The notes: generated by a model not told the origin, from the letters alone. DNA of 44,885 bases from an uncultured Clostridia bacterium (GCA_944387505.1 CALXFG010000015.1:1-44885); one strand, 5' to 3'. Numbered from the stretch's first letter, positions 8,253 through 17,735 are shown. Numbers and translations: made by a program.

Positions 8253-9527
8253 TTAATTTCTGACAATAGAAATGACCATTTTTTCTTCTTTAAATACATC
8301 ATTTAACAATTGTTTTAGATATTCTACATTGATAGTGTCTATTTGATTTAAATAATCAAAACTATTGATTCCCATAAAATAATTGGTTAAAAACATATTC
8401 GCAATATTTTCAACATCATCATAATCTTTTACATATTCTCCATACAGTTTCTTTTTGATTCTGTTAAAATCATTTTCAGATATCCCTTCTTGTTTTTGTC
8501 TATTGATTTCCTGCTTTATTCTGCTGTAGACTTGTTCTGGATCATTTGATTGTCCTGAAATTAATACATGAGCATAGTTTTCTGAAAATTCATAACTTCC
8601 TCCAATTCCCCCAGAGATAACTCCTTCATCATATAATTTCTTATATAATGGTGAACTTTTTCCTACTAATAATTCTAATAAAATTTGAATTGCCATATCT
8701 CGTTTTACCATTTCTTCTGGATTATCTGTTGGTTTTACTTTTATACCAATTGTATACATTGGTTGACTAACTTCCATCTTTTGTTCTATTTTTTCTTTTA
8801 CAATCGTATCTGGTTCTTCTGGATAAAATGTTTGTATTTTTCCATTTGCTTTACTATTTTTTAATCTTTTTTTAATTTCTTCTAATATGTTTTCTGGTTC
8901 AAAATCACCACATACAACAATTGCCATATTAGATAGGTTATAAAATGTATGATAACATTTATATAAAATTTCTTTATCAATTTTACTAATAGAATCGATT
9001 GTTCCGACAACATCAATTTTTACTGGATGATTATGATATAAAATCTGCATGGCATTTAAGTATACTTTCCAGTCTGGAGAATCATCATACATCATAATTT
9101 CTTGTCCTATTATTCCTTTTTCTTTTTCAACATTTTCATCTGTAAAATAAGGATTTTGTACATAATCCATTAACTCATCCATTGCTGGATAAAAGTTATC
9201 TGTACATCCAAATAAATATGCTGTCATATCATTTGTTGTAAAAGCATTTGCATCCACTCCTAAAGCTGTTAATGTATCTAAGCTATTGGTTCCATTTTCT
9301 TGCTCAAATAATTTATGCTCTAAAAAATGAGCAACACCATTTGGCACTTCTGTTTTTTCATTTTCTCCAGGAACAATAAACACATTTTCATTTGAACCAT
9401 AATTGGTTCCCCATATCATATATTTTTTCTTCATTCCTTTTTTCGGAATAATCATGACTGTTAAGCCATTTTCTAATTTTTCTAAATATAATGTTTCTTT
9501 TACCTTTGAATTTTCTATCACTTGCAT
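8253..9527 (-). CDS. M16-family zinc metallopeptidase, catalytic subunit (YmfH-like)
   Basis: A 424-residue pitrilysin-type peptidase. The inverted zinc motif HxxEH is present as H67-F-L-E70-H71, and the third zinc ligand is E143 in IGQEIMMYDD, at the usual distance. A second, non-catalytic M16 domain follows (about 220-424). No signal peptide is present, so it probably acts in the cytoplasm. It lies 20 bp after a second M16 gene that lacks the motif. Such active/inactive pairs (ymfF/ymfH in Bacillus) form a closed two-subunit chamber for peptides. The substrate is unknown. The operon ends at the hairpin 8092-8135. Confidence 0.9.
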   Translation of the reverse strand: MQVIENSKVKETLYLEKLENGLTVMIIPKKGMKKKYMIWGTNYGSNENVFIVPGENEKTEVPNGVAHFLEHKLFEQENGTNSLDTLTALGVDANAFTTNDMTAYLFGCTDNFYPAMDELMDYVQNPYFTDENVEKEKGIIGQEIMMYDDSPDWKVYLNAMQILYHNHPVKIDVVGTIDSISKIDKEILYKCYHTFYNLSNMAIVVCGDFEPENILEEIKKRLKNSKANGKIQTFYPEEPDTIVKEKIEQKMEVSQPMYTIGIKVKPTDNPEEMVKRDMAIQILLELLVGKSSPLYKKLYDEGVISGGIGGSYEFSENYAHVLISGQSNDPEQVYSRIKQEINRQKQEGISENDFNRIKKKLYGEYVKDYDDVENIANMFLTNYFMGINSFDYLNQIDTINVEYLKQLLNDVFKEEKMVISIVRN

Positions 9528-9547
9528 CTATTTTTCTCCCATCATCA

Positions 9548-10810
9548 TTAATTTCTTAAAAAATAAATTGTGTTGATTTCCACTTGTTTAGCAACTTGCA
9601 CAACATTTTCTTTTGTAACTTCTCCTATTCTTTCTATATACTCATCAACTGATTTTTGATTTCCTGACATTTCTTGTCCAAAATAATAGGTAATGCTTGT
9701 ATCTTGCTCATCATCAATTGTTTTGATTGATGATATAATTGCTTTTTTAGCATTTTCCACCTCTTCTTCTGTAAAATTCCCATTTTTCATATCTTTTAAT
9801 TGTTCTTTTATTAAATTTAATGCCTTTTCATAATTTGAAATTTCTATTCCGCAATTTACAAATATATTGTCTTTATATCTAAAATATCTAGAACTAGCTT
9901 CATAAGCTAAATTTGCTTTTTCTCTGACATTTTGAAATATTTTAGAATTGGCACTTCCACCCAAAATAGTGTTATATATCATAACATTATATTTTTCATC
10001 TTCATTTTGTGAATTGACATCTAAACCAACCACCAGTTTTCCTTGCATTACATCCATTTTTTCTATTTTTTTGCCTTGTTTAACTGTATTTTTTTCACTT
10101 TCTGTATTATAACTAGGTTCTCTTTCTTCCAATTTTTTAATATTTTGGTTCTCTGTTATGATATTTTCCACTTCTTCATTTACATTTCCTGAAACAAAGA
10201 TATCTATTTTACATTGTTTCATTAATTGTTGATATCTTTCATATAAATTGACTTCATTGATATTCTTTAAATCTTCTACATAACCAAATCTATATAGTCC
10301 AAATGGTTTTCCCTTATACATTTCTTCTATACATCTATCTAATGCATATCTTCTTTTATTATCAATTCTTCCTTCTATTCTTAACTTCATATTGTTTTTT
10401 TCTTGTTCTACATATTCTTTTTTGAAAGCATTGTTCTCAATCAATGGATTAAATATAATATCTAAGATATTTTCAATAGATTTTTTTAATATATTTTCAT
10501 TTGATTGTGTTAAAAATGTATCATTTATAGATTCAATATAAAACTTTAATACTTGATTGTCTCCTGTTTTATCAATACCGCAGTCGAAACTAGCGCCATA
10601 TAACTCTTCTAGTTGCTTACTTATCTCTTCTTGTGTTTTTAATGTATGACTTCCTCTTCTTAGTACTGCTGAAATAAGTGCATTTGACGTTACTGTTTCT
10701 CTTTCTAGTTTTGTCGTTAAAAAAACAGCCACTAAATTTGTTTTAAATTTGTCTGTATTTAAAACATGAAGTTTAATTCCTTTTTTGATTTCTTTTTTTG
10801 TATAGTTCAT
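9548..10810 (-). CDS. M16-family protein, non-catalytic partner (YmfF-like)
   Basis: A 420-residue protein related to the M16 peptidase downstream, but with no HxxEH. It keeps M16 features such as AVLRRGSHTLKTQEEISKQLEELYGASF and the R/Y-type substrate region late in the protein (GGSANSKIFQNVREKANLAYEASS). It is expected to pair with the active subunit at 8253-9527 and supply substrate binding. The start is taken at ATG 10810 (MNYTKKEIKK), with an AAGGAAAGG site just upstream; the frame stays open to an ATG at 10870, but that would place the ribosome site inside the gene. First gene of the two-gene operon. Confidence 0.88.
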   Translation of the reverse strand: MNYTKKEIKKGIKLHVLNTDKFKTNLVAVFLTTKLERETVTSNALISAVLRRGSHTLKTQEEISKQLEELYGASFDCGIDKTGDNQVLKFYIESINDTFLTQSNENILKKSIENILDIIFNPLIENNAFKKEYVEQEKNNMKLRIEGRIDNKRRYALDRCIEEMYKGKPFGLYRFGYVEDLKNINEVNLYERYQQLMKQCKIDIFVSGNVNEEVENIITENQNIKKLEEREPSYNTESEKNTVKQGKKIEKMDVMQGKLVVGLDVNSQNEDEKYNVMIYNTILGGSANSKIFQNVREKANLAYEASSRYFRYKDNIFVNCGIEISNYEKALNLIKEQLKDMKNGNFTEEEVENAKKAIISSIKTIDDEQDTSITYYFGQEMSGNQKSVDEYIERIGEVTKENVVQVAKQVEINTIYFLRN

Positions 10811-10989
10811 ATGTTTCCTTTCCTTGATATTTCGTATTTTTGAGATTGAATTTTCTTTATACACATACATTTTTTATATATACTAAATATCAAATTTTTT
10901 TAATTTTTCTTATTCATTCTGTTGTATATTATAACACATTTTTTACTTTATTATTATGCTTTTTATAAATTTTCAAGTATTTTATATAG

Positions 10990-11199
10990 TTCACTATACA
11001 TAAGAGTATTCTATATTTTATAAATTTTTCGGTTCAATACAAATTATAAGAACTTCTAAAATAAGTTTATGGCACCCTTTCACTTAGTCCTCGCTACGCT
11101 CGACGTGAACATTTTCCATAAAATTATTTAAGAAGTTCTAATAATTTTCCAATCACATTCAAAATTTATAAAATATAGAATACTCTTATGTATAGTGAA
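10990..11199. mobile_element. MITE-like 210-bp inverted-repeat element
   Basis: A near-palindrome. The outer 39 bases, beginning TTCACTATACATAAGAGTAT, are perfectly repeated in inverted orientation ending at 11199, and weaker complementarity (AGAACTTCT blocks, TTTATGG/CCATAAA) continues inward to a GC-richer centre at about 11070-11110 containing CCTCGCTACGCTCG. It has no coding capacity. It occupies the intergenic space between the M16 operon and rpsU. No clear target-site duplication is visible. The remainder of 10811-11277 is AT-rich leader and the rpsU terminator. Confidence 0.7.
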
Positions 11200-11230
11200 T
11201 CAAAAAAACTGTAACTTATTATTTTAGCTA

Positions 11231-11252
11231 CAAAAAACGAGATATTAATCTC
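11231..11252 (-). terminator. Terminator of rpsU
   Basis: The hairpin GAGATATTAATCTC (11239-11252) is followed on the minus strand by CGTTTTTTG, 26 bp after the rpsU stop. Confidence 0.65.
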
Positions 11253-11277
11253 TATTAATACCCCGATCTTATATGTA

Positions 11278-11448
11278 TTAGAATTTTCTTTTTCTTGCTG
11301 CCTCAGATTTTTTCTTTCTTCTTACACTAGGTTTTTCATAATGCTCTCTCTTACGAACTTCTTGTAATACTCCATTTCTAGCACATTGTCTTTTAAATCT
11401 TTTTAGAGCATCTTCTATATTACCATTATTAACTTTTATTTCTAACAT
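11278..11448 (-). CDS. rpsU: 30S ribosomal protein S21
   Basis: A 56-residue basic protein, [20 protein letters not shown] followed by [20 protein letters not shown] and the typical Lys/Arg-rich tail ending EAARKRKF. It is part of the small ribosomal subunit and helps with initiation. The start is ATG 11448, preceded by GGAGGGG; the frame extends upstream to 11505, but that part contains the ribosome site and is not conserved in S21. Monocistronic, with a consensus promoter at 11514-11542. Confidence 0.95.
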   Translation of the reverse strand: MLEIKVNNGNIEDALKRFKRQCARNGVLQEVRKREHYEKPSVRRKKKSEAARKRKF

Positions 11449-11513
11449 TAAATTCCCCTCCTTCCGGTCATACGAAAACTGTATGTTGGGATAACCCTTA
11501 TTCAACGATATAT

Positions 11514-11542
11514 ATTATACCCTATTGCCTTTTAGTTGTCAA
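11514..11542 (-). promoter_or_regulatory. Consensus sigma-A promoter of rpsU
   Basis: On the minus strand, perfect TTGACA (11537-11542), 17-bp spacer, perfect TATAAT (11514-11519). It begins right after the dnaJ-like gene stops at 11559. Confidence 0.85.
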
Positions 11543-11558
11543 TAGAATTATTTCTAAA

Positions 11559-12155
11559 TTAAGAAAATAAACTTCCTATAAAGTTGAATATTGGATTTTC
11601 AAATAATAACTGCCTCATCCAACCATTTGTAAAAGGAATAAACCATAATATAACACCAATGATAAGAAGTGCCACAATTGTTAGTCCTACTGCTAACCAA
11701 TCTATTTGACTCATTTTCTTTCTTTCGCTTTTTTTAGGTTTGTTTGCCCATAAATCTTTCACCAAATCTACCAGTCCAAATATAGTACCAACATTGCTTT
11801 TATTTTTTACATATCCTGTTCTTTTCTGTTTACTTTTATTTCCTGACATATTTTCATTTCTTTTTTGAGTAACATTTTGTTGATAATTATAAATATTTTT
11901 CTCATATATATTTTGATTGGTTTGCGCACGATTTTTCTCTTTTTGTAATTCTAAATCATATTGTGATCTTAAAAAGTTATCTGATAAGATATTATATGCT
12001 TCATTAATATCTTTTAACTTTCTTTCTGCTTCTCTCTTCTCAAGAGATGAATATAAATCAGGATGGTATTTTTTCACTAATGTTTTATATGCTTTTTCTA
12101 TAATTTCCTGTGATGCTTTTTCATTTACTTCTAATATTCCATAATAATCTTTCAT
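11559..12155 (-). CDS. J-domain protein with C-terminal membrane anchor
   Basis: A 198-residue protein. Residues 1-68 are a J domain ([20 protein letters not shown] onward) with the HPD triad at 31-33, which stimulates DnaK ATPase. There is no Gly/Phe region and no zinc fingers, so this is not classical DnaJ. A polar, Asn/Lys-rich linker follows, then a single hydrophobic segment ([20 protein letters not shown]) and a short tail ending NFIGSLFS. It probably recruits Hsp70 to the membrane face. Two in-frame ATGs lie 6 bp apart; the second (12155) is at good distance from the GAGG site, while the first touches it. It may be co-transcribed with ftsH upstream, although the ftsH hairpin at 12203-12240 lies between them. 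Confidence 0.88.
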   Translation of the reverse strand: MKDYYGILEVNEKASQEIIEKAYKTLVKKYHPDLYSSLEKREAERKLKDINEAYNILSDNFLRSQYDLELQKEKNRAQTNQNIYEKNIYNYQQNVTQKRNENMSGNKSKQKRTGYVKNKSNVGTIFGLVDLVKDLWANKPKKSERKKMSQIDWLAVGLTIVALLIIGVILWFIPFTNGWMRQLLFENPIFNFIGSLFS

Positions 12156-12202
12156 ATTCATTCCTCTATCTTATTTTTTCCTTCGTACTTTTATTGTATC
12201 CT

Positions 12203-12240
12203 AAAAAAAAGAAAATAGCAATATATTTGCTACTTTCTTT
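12203..12240 (-). terminator. Terminator downstream of ftsH
   Basis: On the minus strand, GAAAGTAGCAAATATATTGC is followed by TATTTTC and a run of eight T. The stem pairs TAGCAA with TTGCTA plus the GAAA/TTTC extension. Confidence 0.75.
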
Positions 12241-12265
12241 CTTCTTTTTCTCTCTTTCAACCGAA

Positions 12266-12296
12266 TGTCCCATTGACAAACGAACTCTATGGGACA
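12266..12296 (-). repeat. Family A 31-bp palindrome touching the ftsH stop
   Basis: TGTCCC, 19 nt, GGGACA. On the minus strand its spacer reads AGAGTTCGTTTGTC, matching other family A copies. One base separates it from the TAA of ftsH at 12298-12300. Confidence 0.85.
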
Positions 12297-12297
12297 T

Positions 12298-14106
12298 TTA
12301 TTCTGTAAAGATTGCCTCGAATTCATCAGAAGTAATTTTTTCTTTTTCAAGTAAAATTCCTGCAACTTTGTGTAGTTTATCGACATTATCTGATAATATT
12401 TTCTTTGCTCTGTTATATCCAGTGTCTACAATTCTCTTTGTTTCTTCATCAATAACAGCTGCTGTTTCTTCTGAATATTCTTTTGTATGTCCAAAATCTC
12501 TTCCTAAGAAGACTTCATCTTGACTAGAGCCTAGCATTAATGCTCCTATTCTTTCACTCATACCATATTTGGTTACCATACTTCTTGCAATTTGTGTTGC
12601 TCTTTCTATATCATTACTTGCACCTGTTGATATATCATTTAAGATAAGTGCTTCTGCCACTCTACCACCTAAAAGTGATACAATATTTTCTTCCATTTCT
12701 GTTTTTGACATGAAGTTTTTATCTTCTGTTGGTCTATACATTGTATATCCACCAGCCATACCTCTAGGTACAATTGATATTTCATGTACAGGATCTTGCG
12801 TTTCTAGATAATGACTAACAACTGCATGACCTGCTTCATGATAAGCTACTAATTTATTTTCTTTATCACTTCTTACTCTTGTTTTCTTTTCAGGTCCCAT
12901 GGTTACTTTTACCATAGCATCTTCAATTTCTCTCATACCAATTTCATTCATATTTCTTCTAGCAGCTAGTAATGCTGCTTCATTTAATACGTTTTCCAAA
13001 TCTGCTCCGGCAAATCCTGATGTATTTTTTGCAATAATTTTTAAGTCTACATCATCTGCTAATCTTTTCTTTCTACTATGCACTTCTAAGATTTGTTCTC
13101 TTGCTTTTACATCTGGTAATCCTACAACAATTTGTCTATCAAATCTTCCTGCTCTTAATAATGCTTTATCTAATACATCTGGTCTGTTAGTTGCTGCTAA
13201 GACAATAACACCTTCATTTTCTGCAAATCCGTCCATTTCAACTAACAATTGGTTTAAGGTTTGTTCTCTTTCATCATGTCCTCCACCAAGTCCTGCACCT
13301 CTTTGACGTCCAACAGCGTCAATCTCGTCTATAAAGATAATACATGGTGCATTTTTCTTAGCTTGGTCAAATAAATCTCTTACTCTTGAAGCACCAACAC
13401 CTACAAACATTTCTACAAAGTCTGATCCACTGATGATAAAGAATGGCACACCTGCTTCTCCTGCAACAGCTTTTGCAAGTAAGGTTTTACCTGTACCTGG
13501 TTGACCAACTAATAAAACACCTTTTGGTATTCTTGCTCCCATATCTGTAAATTTCTTTGGATTTTTTAAGAATTGTACAATCTCTTCTAATTCTTCTTTT
13601 TCTTCATCTACACCTGCAACGTCTTCAAATGTAATTCTATTTTTCTCTGCTGGTGTCATCATTCTTGCTTTACTTTTTCCAAATGACATGGTTTTATTTC
13701 CAGGGTTTCCACTGCTAGCGCCTCCCATTGTTAAGAACCAGAAAAGCATGAATATGATTAATATTGCAAATGGTGTTACTAATGGAAGTAATGTCATAAA
13801 TATTGATTCTGATTTTTCTTCTAATGTAAAGTTTCCATTATTTATGAATTCTTCTACATATGTCATAAATGTACCTATATCTGGTATATTTGTTTCTTTT
13901 CTTATATTATCATCTTTTAATTCTACTTCTGCTGTTTTTCCATCAGCATTGATTACGATAGATTTTACATTATTACTGTTAATGTTTGTCATCAATTCTG
14001 AATAGGTTAGTCTAGAATTACTATTTTCTACTATTGATGATAATACAACTAAAAAAATTACGATGATAATTAGCCACATTGCTAATGTTTTTATTCCGTT
14101 TTTCAA
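12298..14106 (-). CDS. ftsH: ATP-dependent zinc metalloprotease FtsH
   Basis: A 602-residue membrane AAA+ protease that degrades misfolded membrane and regulatory proteins. There are two membrane segments, at about 8-27 and 105-126, with a small extracytoplasmic domain between them. Walker A GQPGTGKT is at about 201-208, Walker B IIFIDEID follows, and the second region of homology holds [20 protein letters not shown]. The zinc site HEAGH is at 423-427. The start is TTG 14106 ([10 protein letters not shown]), with AGGAGG seven bases upstream. The frame also stays open from an ATG at 14151, but its codons for Arg-Gly-Gly are the ribosome site itself, so that start is rejected. A half-site resembling CIRCE lies upstream at 14170-14178 but has no partner. 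Confidence 0.96.
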   Translation of the reverse strand: MKNGIKTLAMWLIIIVIFLVVLSSIVENSNSRLTYSELMTNINSNNVKSIVINADGKTAEVELKDDNIRKETNIPDIGTFMTYVEEFINNGNFTLEEKSESIFMTLLPLVTPFAILIIFMLFWFLTMGGASSGNPGNKTMSFGKSKARMMTPAEKNRITFEDVAGVDEEKEELEEIVQFLKNPKKFTDMGARIPKGVLLVGQPGTGKTLLAKAVAGEAGVPFFIISGSDFVEMFVGVGASRVRDLFDQAKKNAPCIIFIDEIDAVGRQRGAGLGGGHDEREQTLNQLLVEMDGFAENEGVIVLAATNRPDVLDKALLRAGRFDRQIVVGLPDVKAREQILEVHSRKKRLADDVDLKIIAKNTSGFAGADLENVLNEAALLAARRNMNEIGMREIEDAMVKVTMGPEKKTRVRSDKENKLVAYHEAGHAVVSHYLETQDPVHEISIVPRGMAGGYTMYRPTEDKNFMSKTEMEENIVSLLGGRVAEALILNDISTGASNDIERATQIARSMVTKYGMSERIGALMLGSSQDEVFLGRDFGHTKEYSEETAAVIDEETKRIVDTGYNRAKKILSDNVDKLHKVAGILLEKEKITSDEFEAIFTE

Positions 14107-14264
14107 AATAATTCCTCCTCTTTGTACTTGATGTTTACTGGTTTTGCACATTTTGTGCTCTTATATCTTTTAGCACTCTATCATATTGTTTTTGCTTTTT
14201 CAATAGTTTTTTGTATTTCTTTTTTATTACAATTTGCATATATTTTCTAAAATATTACGGCTAC

Positions 14265-15389
14265 TCATACTTCCTTGGAAATTTCTATTTTGCCATTTTT
14301 GATAAAAACTTTCAAATTTTTATTTGGCATTAAATATTTGTTTCCTATATTATTTGTACATAATTTTATAATATCTTCTATATGTACCCTTTCAATTCCT
14401 TTTGTTGTATTAAAAAGTCTTGTTATAGTATATAAAATTATATTGGTTTTTATTACCTTTTCTTGTTCATTAAATTTTTTTAAATCTAATATAATGTATC
14501 CTTTATCGTTTGTATTCTGAATCATTTCTTCGTTTCTTGTTCCATTTATTTGTTCTTCTTTATTTTCTTTTGATTTAAGATTTTGATGAAATTGTATGTT
14601 TTCCTGTAGCAAAATTTTCTCATACACAATTTCAGTTTGTTTTTCTATATATTCTTCTTGTTCTGTTACAAGATTAGAAAGTCTATTCATTGTTTCTATA
14701 AAATTTGGATTAAATTCTTGTTCTATATAGGGAATAATGATATTCCTAATCTTATTTCTGGTATAAACATTTTCAAAGTTTGTTTTATCAATTCTTGGTT
14801 CTATATCATTATCTCTACAATATTCTTCAATCTCTTTTCTTTCACATTCTATAAGTGGTCTAATATACTTATCTCTTATTGGTTCAATTCCTTTCAAACC
14901 TTGTAACCCGCACCCGCGTAGCTCGTTCATAATCATTGTTTCTACTTTATCATTTTTATTATGGGCAATAGCAATCTTGTTTCCCTTAATTTTTTGTAAA
15001 ACTTCATCAAAAAATTTATATCTTGCATTTCTTCCAGCTTCTTCCGTACTGATTTTATTAGTATTGGCTATTTTTTGGACATCTATACTTTTTCCGTAAA
15101 ATTGTATATCATTTTTCATACAATAATTTTTGACATATTCTTCGTCTTCTTTTGCTTCTTCCCTAATCATATGATTCACATGTGCCACTACAAAATCAAA
15201 TGTTGCCAAAGGGGACGTGCCATTTTGGCAACTTTTTTGCTTAATTTTTGTCAAAATCTCTAACAAGCACATAGAATCAGGTCCTCCTGATACACCTACA
15301 ACTATTTTGTCCCCTGGACATATTAATCTATATTTTTTTATTGTTCTGATTGCTTTTACATAACAATCTTCTTTTATTCTTGTTCCCAT
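14265..15389 (-). CDS. tilS: tRNA(Ile)-lysidine synthetase TilS (with palindrome insert)
   Basis: TilS attaches lysine to C34 of the CAU-anticodon tRNA-Ile using ATP, an essential decoding step. The PP-loop SGGPDSM is at about 34-40, followed by AHVNH and HNKNDKVET. The TilS C-terminal domain is recognisable near the end (KYLMPNKNLKVFIKNGKIEI). Length 374. The odd feature is a short loop, SCQNGTSPLAT at about residues 53-63 between the first helix and the AHVNH strand, which is encoded by a complete 31-bp family B palindrome (15202-15232) and keeps the frame. The gene starts 12 bp after the RAYT stop, with its GGAGA site overlapping that gap, so the two are probably coupled. The hpt gene that often sits between tilS and ftsH is absent. 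Confidence 0.93.
   Translation of the reverse strand: MGTRIKEDCYVKAIRTIKKYRLICPGDKIVVGVSGGPDSMCLLEILTKIKQKSCQNGTSPLATFDFVVAHVNHMIREEAKEDEEYVKNYCMKNDIQFYGKSIDVQKIANTNKISTEEAGRNARYKFFDEVLQKIKGNKIAIAHNKNDKVETMIMNELRGCGLQGLKGIEPIRDKYIRPLIECERKEIEEYCRDNDIEPRIDKTNFENVYTRNKIRNIIIPYIEQEFNPNFIETMNRLSNLVTEQEEYIEKQTEIVYEKILLQENIQFHQNLKSKENKEEQINGTRNEEMIQNTNDKGYIILDLKKFNEQEKVIKTNIILYTITRLFNTTKGIERVHIEDIIKLCTNNIGNKYLMPNKNLKVFIKNGKIEISKEV
15202..15232 (+). repeat. Family B 31-bp palindrome inside tilS
   Basis: GTTGCCAAA (15202-15210), 13 nt containing GGGGACGTGCC, TTTGGCAAC (15224-15232). The 9-bp arms are perfectly complementary. It differs from the copy at 38644-38674 (read in reverse) at one base. Here it is translated. 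Confidence 0.92.
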
Positions 15390-15401
15390 ATTTTCTCCTA
15401 T

Positions 15402-16181
15402 CTATTTGCTCGATTCTATATTTAATCTTCTTAATGTTTCTCTTCCAATTCCTAATTTTTCCGCCATTATTCTATATGAAATTTTTTTAGATTTCAATCT
15501 ACTAACTATTTCTCTTAAATTTTCTTTATTTTTTAACAAAATCTTTCTGTCTATTTGTTTTTCTACTATATATTTATTTATTTCCTTTTCACATATACTT
15601 TGTTTATCTTCATCCATATCTTCTAAAAAAATTATATTATCATTGTCTTCTAAATTATTTTCATCGCTATCATGTTTCTTATCGATAAAACTATCTTTAA
15701 GATATCTTTCTAATGCTATCATCGCTTTTGTTTGACTACATTGATATAATTTTGTAAAACTAGAATATTGATATTGATTCCTATTTTTACAAATTCCAGC
15801 TTTTACTGGGTTATCATGAATATAATCTATACATCTATATAAGTGTTTCAATGAGTTAATCATTTGCGCTTTGTATCGATTTTTGAAAACATATCCCGTT
15901 CTACCATATTTCTTGTTATAATATGTAGCATACTGAGTGTTTACTTTATGCATGAACTTTGACATACTTTCTACTGTTTCGACTTTAATTAATATATGTG
16001 TATGATTATCCATAATAGAATACGATAATATATTAACATCAAATTCATCTTTGTATAGAAATATTAATTTTTCATACATTGTTTTGTCTTTCTTATTTTC
16101 AAAAATATATTCTTTATTAATTCCTTGTGTCATTAAATGAAAAAAGGACACTGTCATATACTTTCTTGCAATTCTTGGCAT
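15402..16181 (-). CDS. REP-associated tyrosine transposase (RAYT, Y1/HUH superfamily)
   Basis: A 259-residue single-strand DNA transposase-like protein related to TnpA of IS200/IS605. H15 in SFFHLMTQG starts the fold. The HUH pair is H60-T-H62 in MDNHTHILI, and nucleophile candidates are Tyr 84, 87 and 88 in NTQYATYYNKKYG. The family block GRTGYVFKNRYKAQ and DYIHDNPVKAGI follow. The C-terminus (about 222-259) looks like a helix-turn-helix (SYRIMAEKLGIGRETLRRL). The domains look intact. It is embedded between dnaB and tilS on the same strand and flanked within 90-170 bp by two inverted family B palindromes, its likely DNA substrates. RAYTs are normally single-copy, domesticated genes that act on REP palindromes. 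Confidence 0.88.
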   Translation of the reverse strand: MPRIARKYMTVSFFHLMTQGINKEYIFENKKDKTMYEKLIFLYKDEFDVNILSYSIMDNHTHILIKVETVESMSKFMHKVNTQYATYYNKKYGRTGYVFKNRYKAQMINSLKHLYRCIDYIHDNPVKAGICKNRNQYQYSSFTKLYQCSQTKAMIALERYLKDSFIDKKHDSDENNLEDNDNIIFLEDMDEDKQSICEKEINKYIVEKQIDRKILLKNKENLREIVSRLKSKKISYRIMAEKLGIGRETLRRLNIESSK

Positions 16182-16267
16182 TATTCACCTCTTATAATAA
16201 AATATATGCCCCTATATAACATTGCCCCTATTCTCTTTTTAGTAAAAGTAATTATATTATGAAAAAA

Positions 16268-16298
16268 GTTGCCAAAATACCCCGTCCCCTTTGGCACA
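16268..16298 (-). repeat. Family B 31-bp palindrome touching the dnaB stop
   Basis: GTTGCCAAA, 13 nt, TTTGGCACA. Read on the minus strand it aligns without gaps to the tilS copy, with changes in the first bases and the spacer. It directly abuts the dnaB stop codon (16299-16301). Confidence 0.88.
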
Positions 16299-17633
16299 TT
16301 AATCATCAAATCGTTTTTCTAAATTAACAAATTTTGTATAACTGCCTAACCATAGAAGATCTACTGTTCCTAAAGAACCGCCTCTATGTTTTGCTATAAT
16401 GACTTCTGCAATATCTTTTTTCTCACTGTCTGGGTTATAATAGTCGTCTCTATATAAGAACATTACAATATCGGCATCTTGCTCAATTGCTCCTGATTCC
16501 CTTAAGTCTGATAACATTGGCCTATGGTCTGGTCTTTGTTCTACAGCTCTTGATAATTGTGATAATGCGATTACTGGTACATTTAGTTCTTTAGCTAGTA
16601 TTTTTAATGATCTACTGATTTCTGATATCTCTTGTTCACGACTTCCATTTCTTCTATTACTTCCTTGTACCAATTGCAAATAGTCAATAACAACCATTCC
16701 TATATTTTTTTCTAGTTTTAGTTTTCTACATTTTGCTCTGATTTCCATAACAGATATTCCTGGCGTATCATCTATATAGATTTCCGCATCTGACAATGGT
16801 CCTATACTTCCTGCTAGTTTTGTCCAGTCATCTTCTTCTAATTTTCCTGTTCTGACTTTATTACTATCTACCATAGCTTCACTACATAAAATTCTGTTTA
16901 CCATTTGTTCTTTTGACATCTCTAAACTAAAGATGACAACTGGCACGTTAGCACGCACTGCTGCGTTTGTTGCTATATTTAATGCAAATGCAGATTTACC
17001 CATTGCAGGTCTTGCAGCAATCAAGACTAAATCTGATCCATGAAATCCTGCTGTTTTATAATCTAGTTCTGTAAAACCAGATGGAACACCTGTAATATGT
17101 TGTTTTCGATTATATAATTCTTCCAATTGCGTAAAACTATCAACCAATATATCTTTTATGGGTGAGTAGCTTTTTTTATCATTATTTTGCATAATGTTAA
17201 AAATCTTTTTTTCCGCACCTTCCATAATATCTGATACATCTTCTGTTGGGTCATATCCTAATTCGATAATTTCATTTGCTGTTTTAATTAAATTTCTTAA
17301 AGTTGATTTTTCTTCCACAATTTTTATATATTTCATCGCATTTGCTGTTGTTGGAACTTTGTCTGGTAAACTTGCTAAATATTCCAATCCACCTACTTGC
17401 TCAAATTTTCCTAAAGATTCTAATTCTGCTTTTACCGTAATGATATCAATTGGTTCTGCTCGATTATACAAATTGATTATTGCTTCATAAATAGATTTGT
17501 TATCTGTTCTATAAAAATCGTCTTCTTTTAAAACTTCTATTGCTGATATAACAGCATCTTTGTCTGTTAGCATACTTCCTAAAACAGCTTGTTCTGCTTC
17601 TATATCATGTGGTGGTACTTTTCCTAATTCCAT
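16299..17633 (-). CDS. dnaB: Replicative DNA helicase DnaB
   Basis: A 444-residue hexameric helicase that unwinds DNA at the replication fork. The N-terminal domain (EAEQAVLGSML, 13-23) is followed by a RecA-like motor: Walker A AARPAMGKS at 206-214, Walker B VVIDYLQL, then GSREQEISEISRSLKILAKE and RESGAIEQDADIVMFLYR. Normal length. The ribosome site GGAGG is nine bases before ATG 17633. It lies 102 bp after rplI, the usual gdpP-rplI-dnaB order, and that gap contains an 8-bp inverted repeat ATTGTATG/CATACAAT (17661-17668 and 17710-17717). A family B palindrome touches its stop codon. Confidence 0.96.
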   Translation of the reverse strand: MELGKVPPHDIEAEQAVLGSMLTDKDAVISAIEVLKEDDFYRTDNKSIYEAIINLYNRAEPIDIITVKAELESLGKFEQVGGLEYLASLPDKVPTTANAMKYIKIVEEKSTLRNLIKTANEIIELGYDPTEDVSDIMEGAEKKIFNIMQNNDKKSYSPIKDILVDSFTQLEELYNRKQHITGVPSGFTELDYKTAGFHGSDLVLIAARPAMGKSAFALNIATNAAVRANVPVVIFSLEMSKEQMVNRILCSEAMVDSNKVRTGKLEEDDWTKLAGSIGPLSDAEIYIDDTPGISVMEIRAKCRKLKLEKNIGMVVIDYLQLVQGSNRRNGSREQEISEISRSLKILAKELNVPVIALSQLSRAVEQRPDHRPMLSDLRESGAIEQDADIVMFLYRDDYYNPDSEKKDIAEVIIAKHRGGSLGTVDLLWLGSYTKFVNLEKRFDD

Positions 17634-17735
17634 CTTTTCTAGCCTCCACTATTTTCTTTTATTGTATGGAAATTTCTACTTGTATCTTCATCAAATATCA
17701 ATTTTTTCACATACAATAGATTTCATTTTTACTCT

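Noticed and set aside
10811-10870. Longer start of the M16 partner protein
   Set aside because: The AAGGAAAGG site for ATG 10810 lies within this extension, and the extension is unlike M16 proteins.
14107-14151. Longer FtsH start at ATG 14151
   Set aside because: The extra 15 codons contain the AGGAGG ribosome site for the TTG at 14106 and are not like FtsH N-termini.
14170-14178. CIRCE heat-shock operator upstream of ftsH
   Set aside because: Only one half-site (TTAGCACTC) is present; the inverted partner nine bases away is missing on both sides.
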